DNA from: an uncultured Rhizobiaceae group bacterium
GTDB lineage: Bacteria; Pseudomonadota; Alphaproteobacteria; Rhizobiales; Rhizobiaceae
Reading direction: 5' to 3'
DNA length: 64,000 nt
NCBI GenBank assembly: GCA_947501445.1
Contig: CANMVS010000025.1
Coordinates: 1 to 64,000, forward strand
Below the pieces are notes generated by a model. The model worked only from the letters and a program-made list of their open reading frames with translations. It did no database searches and was not told where the DNA came from. Shown in pieces: positions 17,519 to 25,730 of this stretch (position 1 is the first letter of the stretch; each line of letters opens with the position of its first letter). Position numbers and translations under genes: made by a program.

Positions 17519-18399
17519 GTTTTGACTTTCCTGTTTTGCTGAATTTCATAGATGGAACCGGCTGACGCGGGTTGCGGCTGCGGGATACGGATGGGGATAT
17601 TTGCAAGGCGTGGCTGCAGTGTGGGCTCGCCACATAACATGCGCCTATCATAGTCCTCGATTGATTCAAACGGTGTCATGGACCCGGCAACCGGAAATGC
17701 ATCTGCGGCCATCATTTCAAAAAACAGCATCTGGCGATCGCGGTCAGACCTGTTGGGCGCTGAGCCGTGCAAAATGCGACCGTGGTGGATGGTGAGTGTT
17801 CCGGCAGGGCCACAAAGGGTGGTGATATCCTCATCACAATAACCGGTTTTGGCCAAATCCACGCTACCGGCAAATACGCCGTTGACATGGTGATCGAACA
17901 GTGGCCCCTGATGCGAGCCGGCAATAACCTGCAACGGACCATTGTCCAGTTCCATATCGTCGAACACAATGCCAACAGCCAGCACATCATCATTGGTGTG
18001 TGGATAAAAGGCGAGGTCCTGGTGCCAGTGAACCGGCGCACCATATTGCGCCTTTTTCATATTCAGTTTTGTGGTGTGCAAACGAACATTGGCACCAATA
18101 AGATCGCGAACCGGACCCAGAATCTGCTCGCTGCGCAACAGGGCGTTAAAAAATGAACTCTGCAAATCCGGGCGTTTGATCCGACGGATGCGCGGTGATG
18201 TGCGGGAATGGGTATCTTCAAGATCAATCAGATCATCGCTGGCATCAATTGTTGCAGCATGAAGGGACAGGCGGGCGATCTCATCATGGGCCTTAACAAT
18301 GATGTCGGAAGCCAGATGCCCCTCAAGAACGAGATAACCATTTTGGCCGTAAAAGTCCTTTTGGTTCGCGTTGAGATATTCCATCAATTTGGCTTTCAA
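17515..18399 (-). CDS. phytanoyl-CoA dioxygenase (PhyH)-family protein 2
   Basis: A 294-residue Fe(II)/2-oxoglutarate oxygenase. The metal-binding HxD lies in VHWHQDLAFYPHTNDD. The distal histidine and the 2-oxoglutarate-binding arginine are probably in HHGRILHGSAPNRSDRDR. Family members hydroxylate acyl-CoAs, ectoine, quaternary amines and phosphonates. It follows a second PhyH gene with 24 bases between them and is translationally coupled to the dehydrogenase gene. The presence of two different PhyH enzymes suggests two successive hydroxylations. Confidence 0.88.
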   Translation of the reverse strand: MKAKLMEYLNANQKDFYGQNGYLVLEGHLASDIIVKAHDEIARLSLHAATIDASDDLIDLEDTHSRTSPRIRRIKRPDLQSSFFNALLRSEQILGPVRDLIGANVRLHTTKLNMKKAQYGAPVHWHQDLAFYPHTNDDVLAVGIVFDDMELDNGPLQVIAGSHQGPLFDHHVNGVFAGSVDLAKTGYCDEDITTLCGPAGTLTIHHGRILHGSAPNRSDRDRQMLFFEMMAADAFPVAGSMTPFESIEDYDRRMLCGEPTLQPRLANIPIRIPQPQPASAGSIYEIQQNRKVKT

Positions 18400-18423
18400 T
18401 GATCAGACAGTTGTATGCGCGCG

Positions 18424-19377
18424 CTATGCGCAGGCGGGCGAGCCAGCTGACCAGCGATGGATGTTCACATGAGGCCTGCTCGCCAACTGGTCACGGGCCT
18501 GTTCCCATAATTGCTTCCACACCAGATGCGAGGTGACCACATCCTGAGGTACGGCTTTGCTTCTGGCGACAAAAGAGGGGAAATGCGCGCGTCCGGTGGG
18601 TTGCCCGGTGACATTGTAGCGCAGGTCAAATGACCAACGAAACCCATCGGTTGTGTTAATCCGTGAGGCGTGTGGTGTCAGTGGGTGAAAGATAACCACG
18701 CCGCCGGATTTAACCGGCAGTGGGCGGGCGGCAGTCTCGTCAATAAAACCATCTGCAATGGCAGTTTGGGTTTTCGGACAATGGGGTTTCATGCCATCAT
18801 GATGGGCACGGGGGATGACCTGGAGGCAGCCATTGTCCAGCGTCGCATCACTTACAGCGACCCAAACCGTCACCATATTGGTATTGTCGGCCTCCTCAAG
18901 CGTCACACCACGATCCTGGTGCCAATCGGTTGCGGTTATATGCGCGCGGACTTCATCGCCCTGCAACTGATCAGCGGGCGGTTTAATGCGCACATGCTGG
19001 ATTGGATTGGAGGTAATCTCCGGCCCGATGAGATCCTCAACCAGATCAAGAAGTGCAGGGGCCGTTACCAGATTAAATACCGCCTGTCCAAAATGCATCG
19101 GTGTATCGGCTTCTATTCTGTCGGCGGGAAGAGAGATATCCATCGGTTGAAACCAGTCGCACCCCGCGCGATAGGCTGCCAGCAACTTGTCCTCAAAACC
19201 TGCGGTCTCTAAGGCAGCCGCAACAAGCCCCTGCTTGCGCCACCCTTCATACAGAGTGTCCAGCAAGGCCGCATATTCCAGCCTTATCGGATCGAGCACG
19301 GCATGCTGATCGACAACATTTTCGACAACCAGATAGCCGTCCTTTTCAAAATCGCTTTTTTGCACTGAACTCAGCAT
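18424..19377 (-). CDS. phytanoyl-CoA dioxygenase (PhyH)-family protein 1
   Basis: A 317-residue Fe(II)/2-oxoglutarate oxygenase. HxD is in TDWHQDRGVTLEEADNTN, and the second metal histidine and an arginine are in FHPLTPHASRINTT. The N-terminal FEKDGYLVVENVVD is typical of the family. It starts about 60 bases after the DctM stop and precedes the second PhyH gene. The imported TRAP substrate is the likely substrate of this enzyme or of its partner. Confidence 0.88.
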   Translation of the reverse strand: MLSSVQKSDFEKDGYLVVENVVDQHAVLDPIRLEYAALLDTLYEGWRKQGLVAAALETAGFEDKLLAAYRAGCDWFQPMDISLPADRIEADTPMHFGQAVFNLVTAPALLDLVEDLIGPEITSNPIQHVRIKPPADQLQGDEVRAHITATDWHQDRGVTLEEADNTNMVTVWVAVSDATLDNGCLQVIPRAHHDGMKPHCPKTQTAIADGFIDETAARPLPVKSGGVVIFHPLTPHASRINTTDGFRWSFDLRYNVTGQPTGRAHFPSFVARSKAVPQDVVTSHLVWKQLWEQARDQLASRPHVNIHRWSAGSPACA

Positions 19378-19437
19378 GTCAACGCACCTGATCTCTTGTG
19401 ACTTCCTGTATTGCGTTCAAGTTGTCCTGCTTTCTGC

Positions 19438-21066
19438 TCACAGGAACACTGTGGTAATTTCCGGCACTAGCAGGATCACCATCAGGATGAACAGCTGCAT
19501 GCCGATGAATGGCAAAAATCCGCGGAAAATATCCGGCAAAGTGATGTGTGGTGGTGCCACGGATTTCAGGTAAAAGGCCGCCGGGCCAAATGGCGGCGAG
19601 AGAAAACTGACCTGCATGTTGACGCAGAACAATATGCCAAACCACACGCGCACCATCGTTTGTGAATCCAGTCCGCCGGTCAGACCAAGTTCGTTGATGG
19701 GCAGCTTCAGAACGATTGGCAGGAAAACCGGCATGACCAGAAGCACGATGCCGGTCCAGTCCATGAATGCGCCCAGAAACAGGAAGATGACCATCATGAC
19801 AAGCAAGACGCCCATGGTTGGCAGATCATAGCCCACAATAAGATTGGCAACGAAGGTTGGGCCACCTGCGATCGTGTAGGCGCCCGCGAGCGCTGTCGCA
19901 CCAAAGGTGACCCAGATGATCGTCCCGGTGGATTTGAATGTCCGCATCGACGCTTCGCGCAGCAGATTGATTGAAAACTCGCCGCGGACCCAGATCAAGA
20001 ACAGCACGGCAAGCGAGCCCATGGCCGCTGCCTCCGTGATGCCTGTAATGCCGCCGTAGATCGACCCCAGAACAACAAATACAACCAGCAACGGTGCGAC
20101 CATACCCTTGCCGCGCGCCCATGCCTCCTTGGCAACACCCCAGCCCACACGGCCAAAGATATAGGCCGCACATACGGCAGCAATGGCCAGATAGGTCCAA
20201 AGGGTCGTGTTATCGATTAACACAGTGTTTTCATTGATCATCTTCGGATTGATCAGCGCGCCACCCTGCAGGTAGAACCAGCGAAGAACAACAATAGATG
20301 CACCGACACCCACCAGCAGGAATATCAGGGTGGAGCCGTAAAGCGCCTTTTCACGGCCGGTCATGTCATCGGGTGATGGTTCAGGCAAAGGGGCAAGGGA
20401 TGGGTTCAGACGGGTACGCACCAGGATGTAAATGATGTAACAGGCCGCCAGCATGAACCCTGGCAGGAAAGCAGCTTTGAAAAGCGCATGAATGGAGGTT
20501 TCAGTAATCAGCCCATAGAAAATAAGTACAATCGACGGGGGGATCATGGTTCCCAGCGAACCCGATGCACAAATTGTACCAATGGCCAGGTTTTGATCAT
20601 ACCCCAGACGCAGCATTTGTGGCAGTGCGATCAGGCCAAGCAGGACAACCTCGCCACCAATAATGCCTGACATTGCGGCCATGACAATTGCCATCAATGC
20701 GGTTACGACGGCAATTCCGCCGCGTGTGCGTGACATCCATTTGCTCAGTGATGAATACATATCGCGGGCGATGCCCGACCGTTCGAGCAATGTTGCCATG
20801 AAGATGAACAGCGGCACCGATATCAGCACATAATTGGTCGTTATCCCGTATAATCGCTGGGCCAGAATGTTCATCGGGCCAGAACCAAAGCTGCGTGTCA
20901 GTACGCCACTGCCGAAGCTCAATGGGTCAGTAATCAGTGTCGGTTCAAACTTGAGGACCAATACAACGACGGCGAGAAATCCCGAGGCAAATCCAAGCGG
21001 CATGCCAATGGCAAGCAATAAAAACATGCCAACCAGAAGGATCAGTGAAATGGTTCCAATATCCAT
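19438..21066 (-). CDS. TRAP transporter large permease (DctM type)
   Basis: A 542-residue membrane protein with more than twelve hydrophobic segments. The start LLVGMFLLLAIGMPLGFASG and the loop GTICASGSLGTMIPPSIVLI are typical of DctM. The usual length is about 430; the extra 100 residues form a central insertion with added membrane helices, as in the larger mannitol/chloroaromatic-type TRAP systems. It uses a sodium or proton gradient to drive uptake. Confidence 0.94.
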   Translation of the reverse strand: MDIGTISLILLVGMFLLLAIGMPLGFASGFLAVVVLVLKFEPTLITDPLSFGSGVLTRSFGSGPMNILAQRLYGITTNYVLISVPLFIFMATLLERSGIARDMYSSLSKWMSRTRGGIAVVTALMAIVMAAMSGIIGGEVVLLGLIALPQMLRLGYDQNLAIGTICASGSLGTMIPPSIVLIFYGLITETSIHALFKAAFLPGFMLAACYIIYILVRTRLNPSLAPLPEPSPDDMTGREKALYGSTLIFLLVGVGASIVVLRWFYLQGGALINPKMINENTVLIDNTTLWTYLAIAAVCAAYIFGRVGWGVAKEAWARGKGMVAPLLVVFVVLGSIYGGITGITEAAAMGSLAVLFLIWVRGEFSINLLREASMRTFKSTGTIIWVTFGATALAGAYTIAGGPTFVANLIVGYDLPTMGVLLVMMVIFLFLGAFMDWTGIVLLVMPVFLPIVLKLPINELGLTGGLDSQTMVRVWFGILFCVNMQVSFLSPPFGPAAFYLKSVAPPHITLPDIFRGFLPFIGMQLFILMVILLVPEITTVFL

Positions 21067-21075
21067 GGTGCGTTC

Positions 21076-21873
21076 TTATTCTTCCGGTTTTGGCGGATTA
21101 CCCGTCAGGATTTCATCCGGTATATTGTCTTTTTTCAGTGCGGCAACTTCATCTTCGAGCTCGTCGCGATCGGACCAGGTTTTTGGTGTGCGATTGAAAT
21201 CGCGGACCAGACCGAACAGGACGATTGCGATGGAGCCAAGCAGGAATATGCCGATGCCGATTTGCCATTTGAGTGGCACGGCATTGCCTTCTGGCGGGAC
21301 GATATACAGCGTATAAAGCGCCGCCAGCGCCAGACCAACGATGAAGGTGGTCACCAGAATATCAAATGTTTTGCGGACCCACGCAACCGATGGCCAATCG
21401 CGAATGAGGTTGGAAACAACCTGCAAACTCAAGAACAGCATCATCGTTAAAATGAGGGGTTTGATGGTCGCCGGCAAAGGCGGATCAAAGGCAGTACCAA
21501 ATGCTTCCCAACGCCAGAATTTTGCATTGGCTTCGCCAAATCCGCCATAGATGACAGCCATTCCGAAAACGCATACGCAGATTGTGGATAATACGTCGAA
21601 GATGCGTCGCATCCATAGTGGGACCACATCATAGATTATAAAAATACGGATGTGACTGCGTTGCTGCATGGCATACAGGCCGGCGGACAAATAGATGCCA
21701 CCCGCGATCCACAACGACATCTCATTCACCCACAGGGTGGCTGCAGCAAAGAAATACCGCATGATAACTTCGTACAGGATTATCAGCACGATGAAGAACG
21801 GTGCCCACATCGCAATACGGCTGAAGCACCAGGTTAGCAGGTCGAGCGGGCCTGTACGATCATGTTCGATCAA
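21076..21873 (-). CDS. TRAP transporter small permease (DctQ type)
   Basis: A 265-residue protein with four main membrane segments (AIMWAPFFIVLIILYEVIMR onward) and an acidic, charged C-terminal tail. The usual DctQ is 160-190 residues, so this is the long form that goes with long DctM proteins. It lies nine bases upstream of the DctM gene and about 230 bases after the binding-protein gene. Confidence 0.9.
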   Translation of the reverse strand: MIEHDRTGPLDLLTWCFSRIAMWAPFFIVLIILYEVIMRYFFAAATLWVNEMSLWIAGGIYLSAGLYAMQQRSHIRIFIIYDVVPLWMRRIFDVLSTICVCVFGMAVIYGGFGEANAKFWRWEAFGTAFDPPLPATIKPLILTMMLFLSLQVVSNLIRDWPSVAWVRKTFDILVTTFIVGLALAALYTLYIVPPEGNAVPLKWQIGIGIFLLGSIAIVLFGLVRDFNRTPKTWSDRDELEDEVAALKKDNIPDEILTGNPPKPEE

Positions 21874-22068
21874 TTCCGTGCTCCTCCCCAGAACAGTTCC
21901 TATGAACAGAGATCATCATTTCGCTCAGCCCGTCAAGCACGCCAGTACAGTGCATTAAGCAGCAATTATGCCGGAAAACGGGCTGTCACGTGTAAAACTG
22001 CCCACCTGTCAAAGGTCTGCAATTATACGCATGTGGCACCAGAGCAGACAGTCGCAGATGTTTGGAAA

Positions 22069-22095
22069 CGGAGGGAACCAGGGTGGTTCCCTCCG
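22069..22095 (-). terminator. intercistronic hairpin after the DctP gene
   Basis: Perfect 11-base arms (CGGAGGGAACC and GGTTCCCTCCG) around five bases, followed on the minus strand by TTTCC. It lies just after the DctP stop and before the DctQ gene. It probably terminates part of the transcripts or protects the dctP message, giving more binding protein than permease. Confidence 0.6.
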
Positions 22096-22103
22096 CTAAT
22101 TGG

Positions 22104-23129
22104 TTATTTACTCACCAGACCAAGCTGGGTGAGATATGCAACGTGACTGTCCACAAGCGCTTGGGCTTCCGGTGTTGTTGCAAATTCAGGCCATGCAGCC
22201 TGAGCGGCATCGCGGAATTTCTGGCGATCTTCCGGTGACCAGTCGTAAATTGTCACACCCTTTGCCTTGAGTGCTGCTGCAGCTTCGGCATTTTTCTTTT
22301 CAAATGTCAGCGCGGTGCGCAGAGCAAGTGCCATCATTCCGGTCGACATGATGCGCTGATGCGATTCAGGCATCGCATCCCACATGGCCTTGTTGCAGGC
22401 CAGGTGATCCGAAGGCATGGAATGGAAGCCGGGGAAATTGGTGTGCTGCACAATATCATAAAGACCAAGTCCAACGTTGTTGGCGAGACCGGATGCATCC
22501 GCACCATCAATAATACCCGATTCCAGTGCAGTAAAAATCTCGGTGAAATCCATCACAATCGGCTTGGCGCCAAGGTTTTCAAAGATTTTTGTTTCCATGC
22601 CGGGCGGTGAACGGAACTTCCAATCCTTGAAGTCATCGGCATTGCGGATTGGTCGTGATGATGCCAGGGATTCCTGTCCCGGTACCCACCAGCCGATCAG
22701 CTGCATGTCGTATTTGTTGTACAGGTTCTGAGCCGCTTCAAGGCCGCCACCGTAGTAGAGCCAGGACAACTGCTGATAGGGTGTGTCGTAGCCACCCATG
22801 ATATCACCAACAAACTGGAAGGCCGGGTTCTTGCCGGTCTGATAAGCGCCACCTGTCATGTCACAATCAAGAATGCCGGTTGCGGCGGCATCGAATGTTT
22901 CCGCCGATTTAACCACCGACGAAGAATAGAACATTTCAACCTTGATCTCATTGTTGGACATCACCTGGATATCATCAACAAATTGAGCTGCCAGTTTGCC
23001 CGATGGTGTTTCGGGGGCAAAATGTGTCTGGATGCGTAAGTTGGTGTCTACGGCAAAGGCGCTGCCTGCCACACCGGCTGCAACGGCGGTGCCGAGCAGG
23101 GCTGATGTCATTGTCTTTAACAGTCTCAT
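22104..23129 (-). CDS. TRAP transporter substrate-binding protein (DctP type)
   Basis: A 341-residue periplasmic binding protein. The signal peptide MRLLKTMTSALLGTAVAAGV ends near GSAFA before VDTNLRI. The arginine in SPPGMETKIFENLG-type sequence, with LESGIIDGADASG, fits the DctP family. The ATG at 23129 has GGGAGGAA upstream; the track adds 51 residues that would overlap the control region. The wider layout resembles TRAP binding proteins of aromatic or keto acids, but the ligand is unknown. Confidence 0.93.
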   Translation of the reverse strand: MRLLKTMTSALLGTAVAAGVAGSAFAVDTNLRIQTHFAPETPSGKLAAQFVDDIQVMSNNEIKVEMFYSSSVVKSAETFDAAATGILDCDMTGGAYQTGKNPAFQFVGDIMGGYDTPYQQLSWLYYGGGLEAAQNLYNKYDMQLIGWWVPGQESLASSRPIRNADDFKDWKFRSPPGMETKIFENLGAKPIVMDFTEIFTALESGIIDGADASGLANNVGLGLYDIVQHTNFPGFHSMPSDHLACNKAMWDAMPESHQRIMSTGMMALALRTALTFEKKNAEAAAALKAKGVTIYDWSPEDRQKFRDAAQAAWPEFATTPEAQALVDSHVAYLTQLGLVSK

Positions 23130-23284
23130 GTGTTCCTCCCATTGAGGGGTCAATTCGGACAAGCCGGTAACCCATACTGTTTGAACCAATATCCAAGGTA
23201 ACGTTAGGTCTAGAACAGTCTCATACGCAACCCTTGAAATTCCGTTCGATATGAAGCTAACAAGCTCAAGAACCGATGACAACA

Positions 23285-23316
23285 GATTTTCGAAATTATT
23301 TATTTTTTCGAAAATC
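23285..23316. promoter_or_regulatory. inverted repeat, candidate GntR operator
   Basis: GATTTTCGAAA and TTTCGAAAATC are perfect inverted copies separated by ten bases, and each contains the palindrome TTTCGAAA. It lies between the divergent DctP and GntR genes, 58 bases before the GntR start. Autoregulation and control of the TRAP operon are likely. Confidence 0.5.
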
Positions 23317-23374
23317 TATTGAATAGATGACAGGCTTGGTTCAAGTTATGTGCTTGTGAGCATAAGGAAAAACG

Positions 23375-24061
23375 ATGCCGAAGACTGCGGAACTGGCTGA
23401 CATACCTTTAGGTGCGCATGTCACTTCCGCCGGACATGCCTATGAAATTCTCCGGGACGGCTTGATTTGGGGGCGGTGGAAGCCGGGTGAAAAGCTCAAA
23501 CCCCAACACCTGAAGACGGAGATTTCAACGACCTCCAGCGCTTTGCGTGAGGCATTGATCCGCCTGGCGGGTGAAGGTTTTGTCACCTTTGAGGAGCAGC
23601 GCGGGTTCAGTACCATCAGGCCAACACCATCCTCCTTTCTTGAATTGCGCCATTTGCGGGTATTGCTTGAGCTGGATGCAGCACGTCTTTCAGTGGAACG
23701 GGGTAATCTGGAATGGGAAACCAATCTGAGCGCCGCCCATCACCGCCTGATTTTTTTGGAAGACAAGATGCGCAGCTCAGATGACCTGCGCAGTTATATT
23801 AAATGGTGGTCGCGCTATGATGGGCAGTTTCATGAAGCACTGATTGCGGCCTGCGGTTCGGAACTGCTCAAACAGCAATTTCGTTCTATTTATGATAAAT
23901 ACCGTCTGCATGCCGTAACCGAATTGCGGACATTCGGATTTCGCGGTGAAACAACGACGCGCGAACACAATGACATTGTGACGGCCGCACTTGATCGTGA
24001 CGCAGATGCCTGCACGGCGGCCATAGAACGTCACGTCACAGTATACCGTGATGGCGACTGA
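23375..24061 (+). CDS. GntR-family (FCD domain) transcriptional regulator
   Basis: A 228-residue regulator. The winged helix-turn-helix is at residues 20-85 (AYEILRDGLIWGRWKPGEKL, then TSSALREALIRLAGEGFV) and the FCD all-helical effector domain follows (LRVLLELDAARLSVERG, then DGQFHEALIAACGSELL). FCD domains usually bind a carboxylate, often through metal-coordinating histidines. It is divergent from the TRAP/PhyH operon and is its probable regulator. Confidence 0.92.
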   Translation: MPKTAELADIPLGAHVTSAGHAYEILRDGLIWGRWKPGEKLKPQHLKTEISTTSSALREALIRLAGEGFVTFEEQRGFSTIRPTPSSFLELRHLRVLLELDAARLSVERGNLEWETNLSAAHHRLIFLEDKMRSSDDLRSYIKWWSRYDGQFHEALIAACGSELLKQQFRSIYDKYRLHAVTELRTFGFRGETTTREHNDIVTAALDRDADACTAAIERHVTVYRDGD

Positions 24062-24393
24062 TCGCAGCGAGAATGCAAATGGTATGTCCTGTTCACGTGG
24101 CGTCTTGCTGTCAAAATGCGGTGCATTGTGCATTGTGGCTTGCCGAGTGACCGCAGATTGTGGCAGGCTTTTGTATGGACACGGGTTTGCTTGGACTGTT
24201 TCACGTTTTGCCACAAATGGGATAACGGTATCGGCCTTTGATTTCGTTGATGCAGTCAGGTTTTGCCGATTCCGTCGAGACCTGAATTGCTCTGGACAAA
24301 CTCGAACAGGTTTGAAACAAACGATATCATCGACAATATCAGAAAAATTGAAATTCTGTTAGATAATGCGCCCGCGAGGCGTTTGGAGGATTC
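24062..24393. other. intergenic stretch before the molybdenum hydroxylase operon
   Basis: About 330 bases without a credible gene. It holds one copy of the 35-base repeat (24256-24290) and the region that must contain the promoter of the hydroxylase operon. The ORFs drawn here are short or antisense. Confidence 0.6.
24256..24290. repeat. 35-base repeat, copy 1
   Basis: This copy matches the sequence at 28764-28798 at 29 of 35 positions when aligned by eye. Both copies carry CAGGT and ACCTG arms able to form a short hairpin, and both end CCTGAATTGC. Confidence 0.55.
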
Positions 24394-25254
24394 ATGCAGT
24401 ATCACACGCCCGGCAGTTTTGATGATGCCGTTGAGCTTGCAGCCAATGCCGAAGGGATTACCCGCTTTCTGGCTGGCGGAACTGATGTTCTGGTGCAGTT
24501 ACGCGCTGATATCGTGACACCGGACATCCTGATTGACGTCAAGAAAATTGCGGGCGTGAGAGATATTACACGCGAAGATGGTGGCTGGCGCATTGGCGTT
24601 GCCGTGTCTGGCGCTGAAATGTCGGAGCACCCGTTGTTGCAAAAGGAATGGCCAGGCGTGGTCGAAGCCATGGATTTGATCGGCTCGACACAGGTGCAGG
24701 GCCGGGCGACACTGGTGGGCAATCTGTGCAATGGTTCACCCGCAGCAGACAGCGTCCCGGCAATGATTGCAGCCGGTGCCTGGGTGTCGGTTATCGGGCC
24801 GGATGGCACGCGCAAAGTGCCGGTTGAAGACATTCCAACAGGCCCTGGCCAAACAAGCCTTGCTAAGGGCGAATTGATCAACGCCGTGCACCTGCCGGAA
24901 CGTGGTGCTAATGGCGGTGACGCCTATTTGCGTTTTATCCCCCGCACTGAAATGGATATTGCCGTGGTCGGATGTGCGGTAAATCTGCGTCTTGACGGTG
25001 ACAAAATCAGCGAAGCGCGCGTTGTGCTTGGTGCTGTTGCCCCGACCGTTTTGTTGGTTGAAGACGCGGCAGCGGCAATTATCGGGTCAACCCTGGATGA
25101 AGCGGCGCTGGAGATATTGGCAGCAGCGGCCAGTGCAGCCTGCAATCCGATTGACGATAAACGCGGCACCATTAAATTTCGTACCCACGTTGCCGGAGTA
25201 CTGGCAAAACGTGCGGCAAAAATTGCCTATGAGCGTGCAGGAGCCTCCGTATGA
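24394..25254 (+). CDS. molybdenum hydroxylase FAD-binding subunit (CoxM-like)
   Basis: A 286-residue FAD subunit of the xanthine dehydrogenase / CO dehydrogenase family. The two FAD-binding segments are visible as FLAGGTDVLVQ near residue 28 and TLVGNLCNGSPAAD near residue 107. It passes electrons from the 2Fe-2S subunit to an acceptor. GGAGG precedes the ATG at a normal distance. Its stop overlaps the start of the small subunit gene (ATGA). Confidence 0.94.
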   Translation: MQYHTPGSFDDAVELAANAEGITRFLAGGTDVLVQLRADIVTPDILIDVKKIAGVRDITREDGGWRIGVAVSGAEMSEHPLLQKEWPGVVEAMDLIGSTQVQGRATLVGNLCNGSPAADSVPAMIAAGAWVSVIGPDGTRKVPVEDIPTGPGQTSLAKGELINAVHLPERGANGGDAYLRFIPRTEMDIAVVGCAVNLRLDGDKISEARVVLGAVAPTVLLVEDAAAAIIGSTLDEAALEILAAAASAACNPIDDKRGTIKFRTHVAGVLAKRAAKIAYERAGASV

Positions 25255-25730
25255 GCATGATACATGTAACCACAAATGTTAACGGCGATGATGTCGAGTT
25301 TTTGTGCGATCCGCGTGAAACCCTGTTGGATGTTCTGCGGGATAAATTGGCGCTGACCGGCACCAAGGAGGGGTGTGGGACCGGCGATTGCGGTGCCTGT
25401 TCAGTGACCGTTGATGATCGGCTTGTCTGTTCCTGCCTGATGTTGGGCGCTGAGGCCGAAGGTAAATCGGTTACCACCGTGGAGGGTATCGCTGATGGTG
25501 AGAACCTGCATCCGCTGCAGGAAAAATTCATCGAATATGCCGCGCTCCAATGTGGCATTTGCACCCCCGGAATTCTGGTTGCCACCAAGGCGTTGCTGGA
25601 AAAAAATCCTGACCCGACCGAAACCCAGGTTCGTTACTGGCTGGCCGGAAACCTGTGCCGCTGTACCGGTTATGACAAAATCATTCGCGCTGTGATGGAT
25701 ACGGCTGCAGATATGAGAAAGGCTTCCTGA
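25251..25730 (+). CDS. molybdenum hydroxylase 2Fe-2S subunit (CoxS-like)
   Basis: A 159-residue protein with two 2Fe-2S clusters. The plant-type ferredoxin cluster is in GCGTGDCGACSVTV and LVCSC, and the second is in QCGICTPG and LCRCTGYDKI. All eight cysteines are present. The stop overlaps the ATG of the large subunit gene by one base (TGATG). Confidence 0.96.
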   Translation: MSMIHVTTNVNGDDVEFLCDPRETLLDVLRDKLALTGTKEGCGTGDCGACSVTVDDRLVCSCLMLGAEAEGKSVTTVEGIADGENLHPLQEKFIEYAALQCGICTPGILVATKALLEKNPDPTETQVRYWLAGNLCRCTGYDKIIRAVMDTAADMRKAS

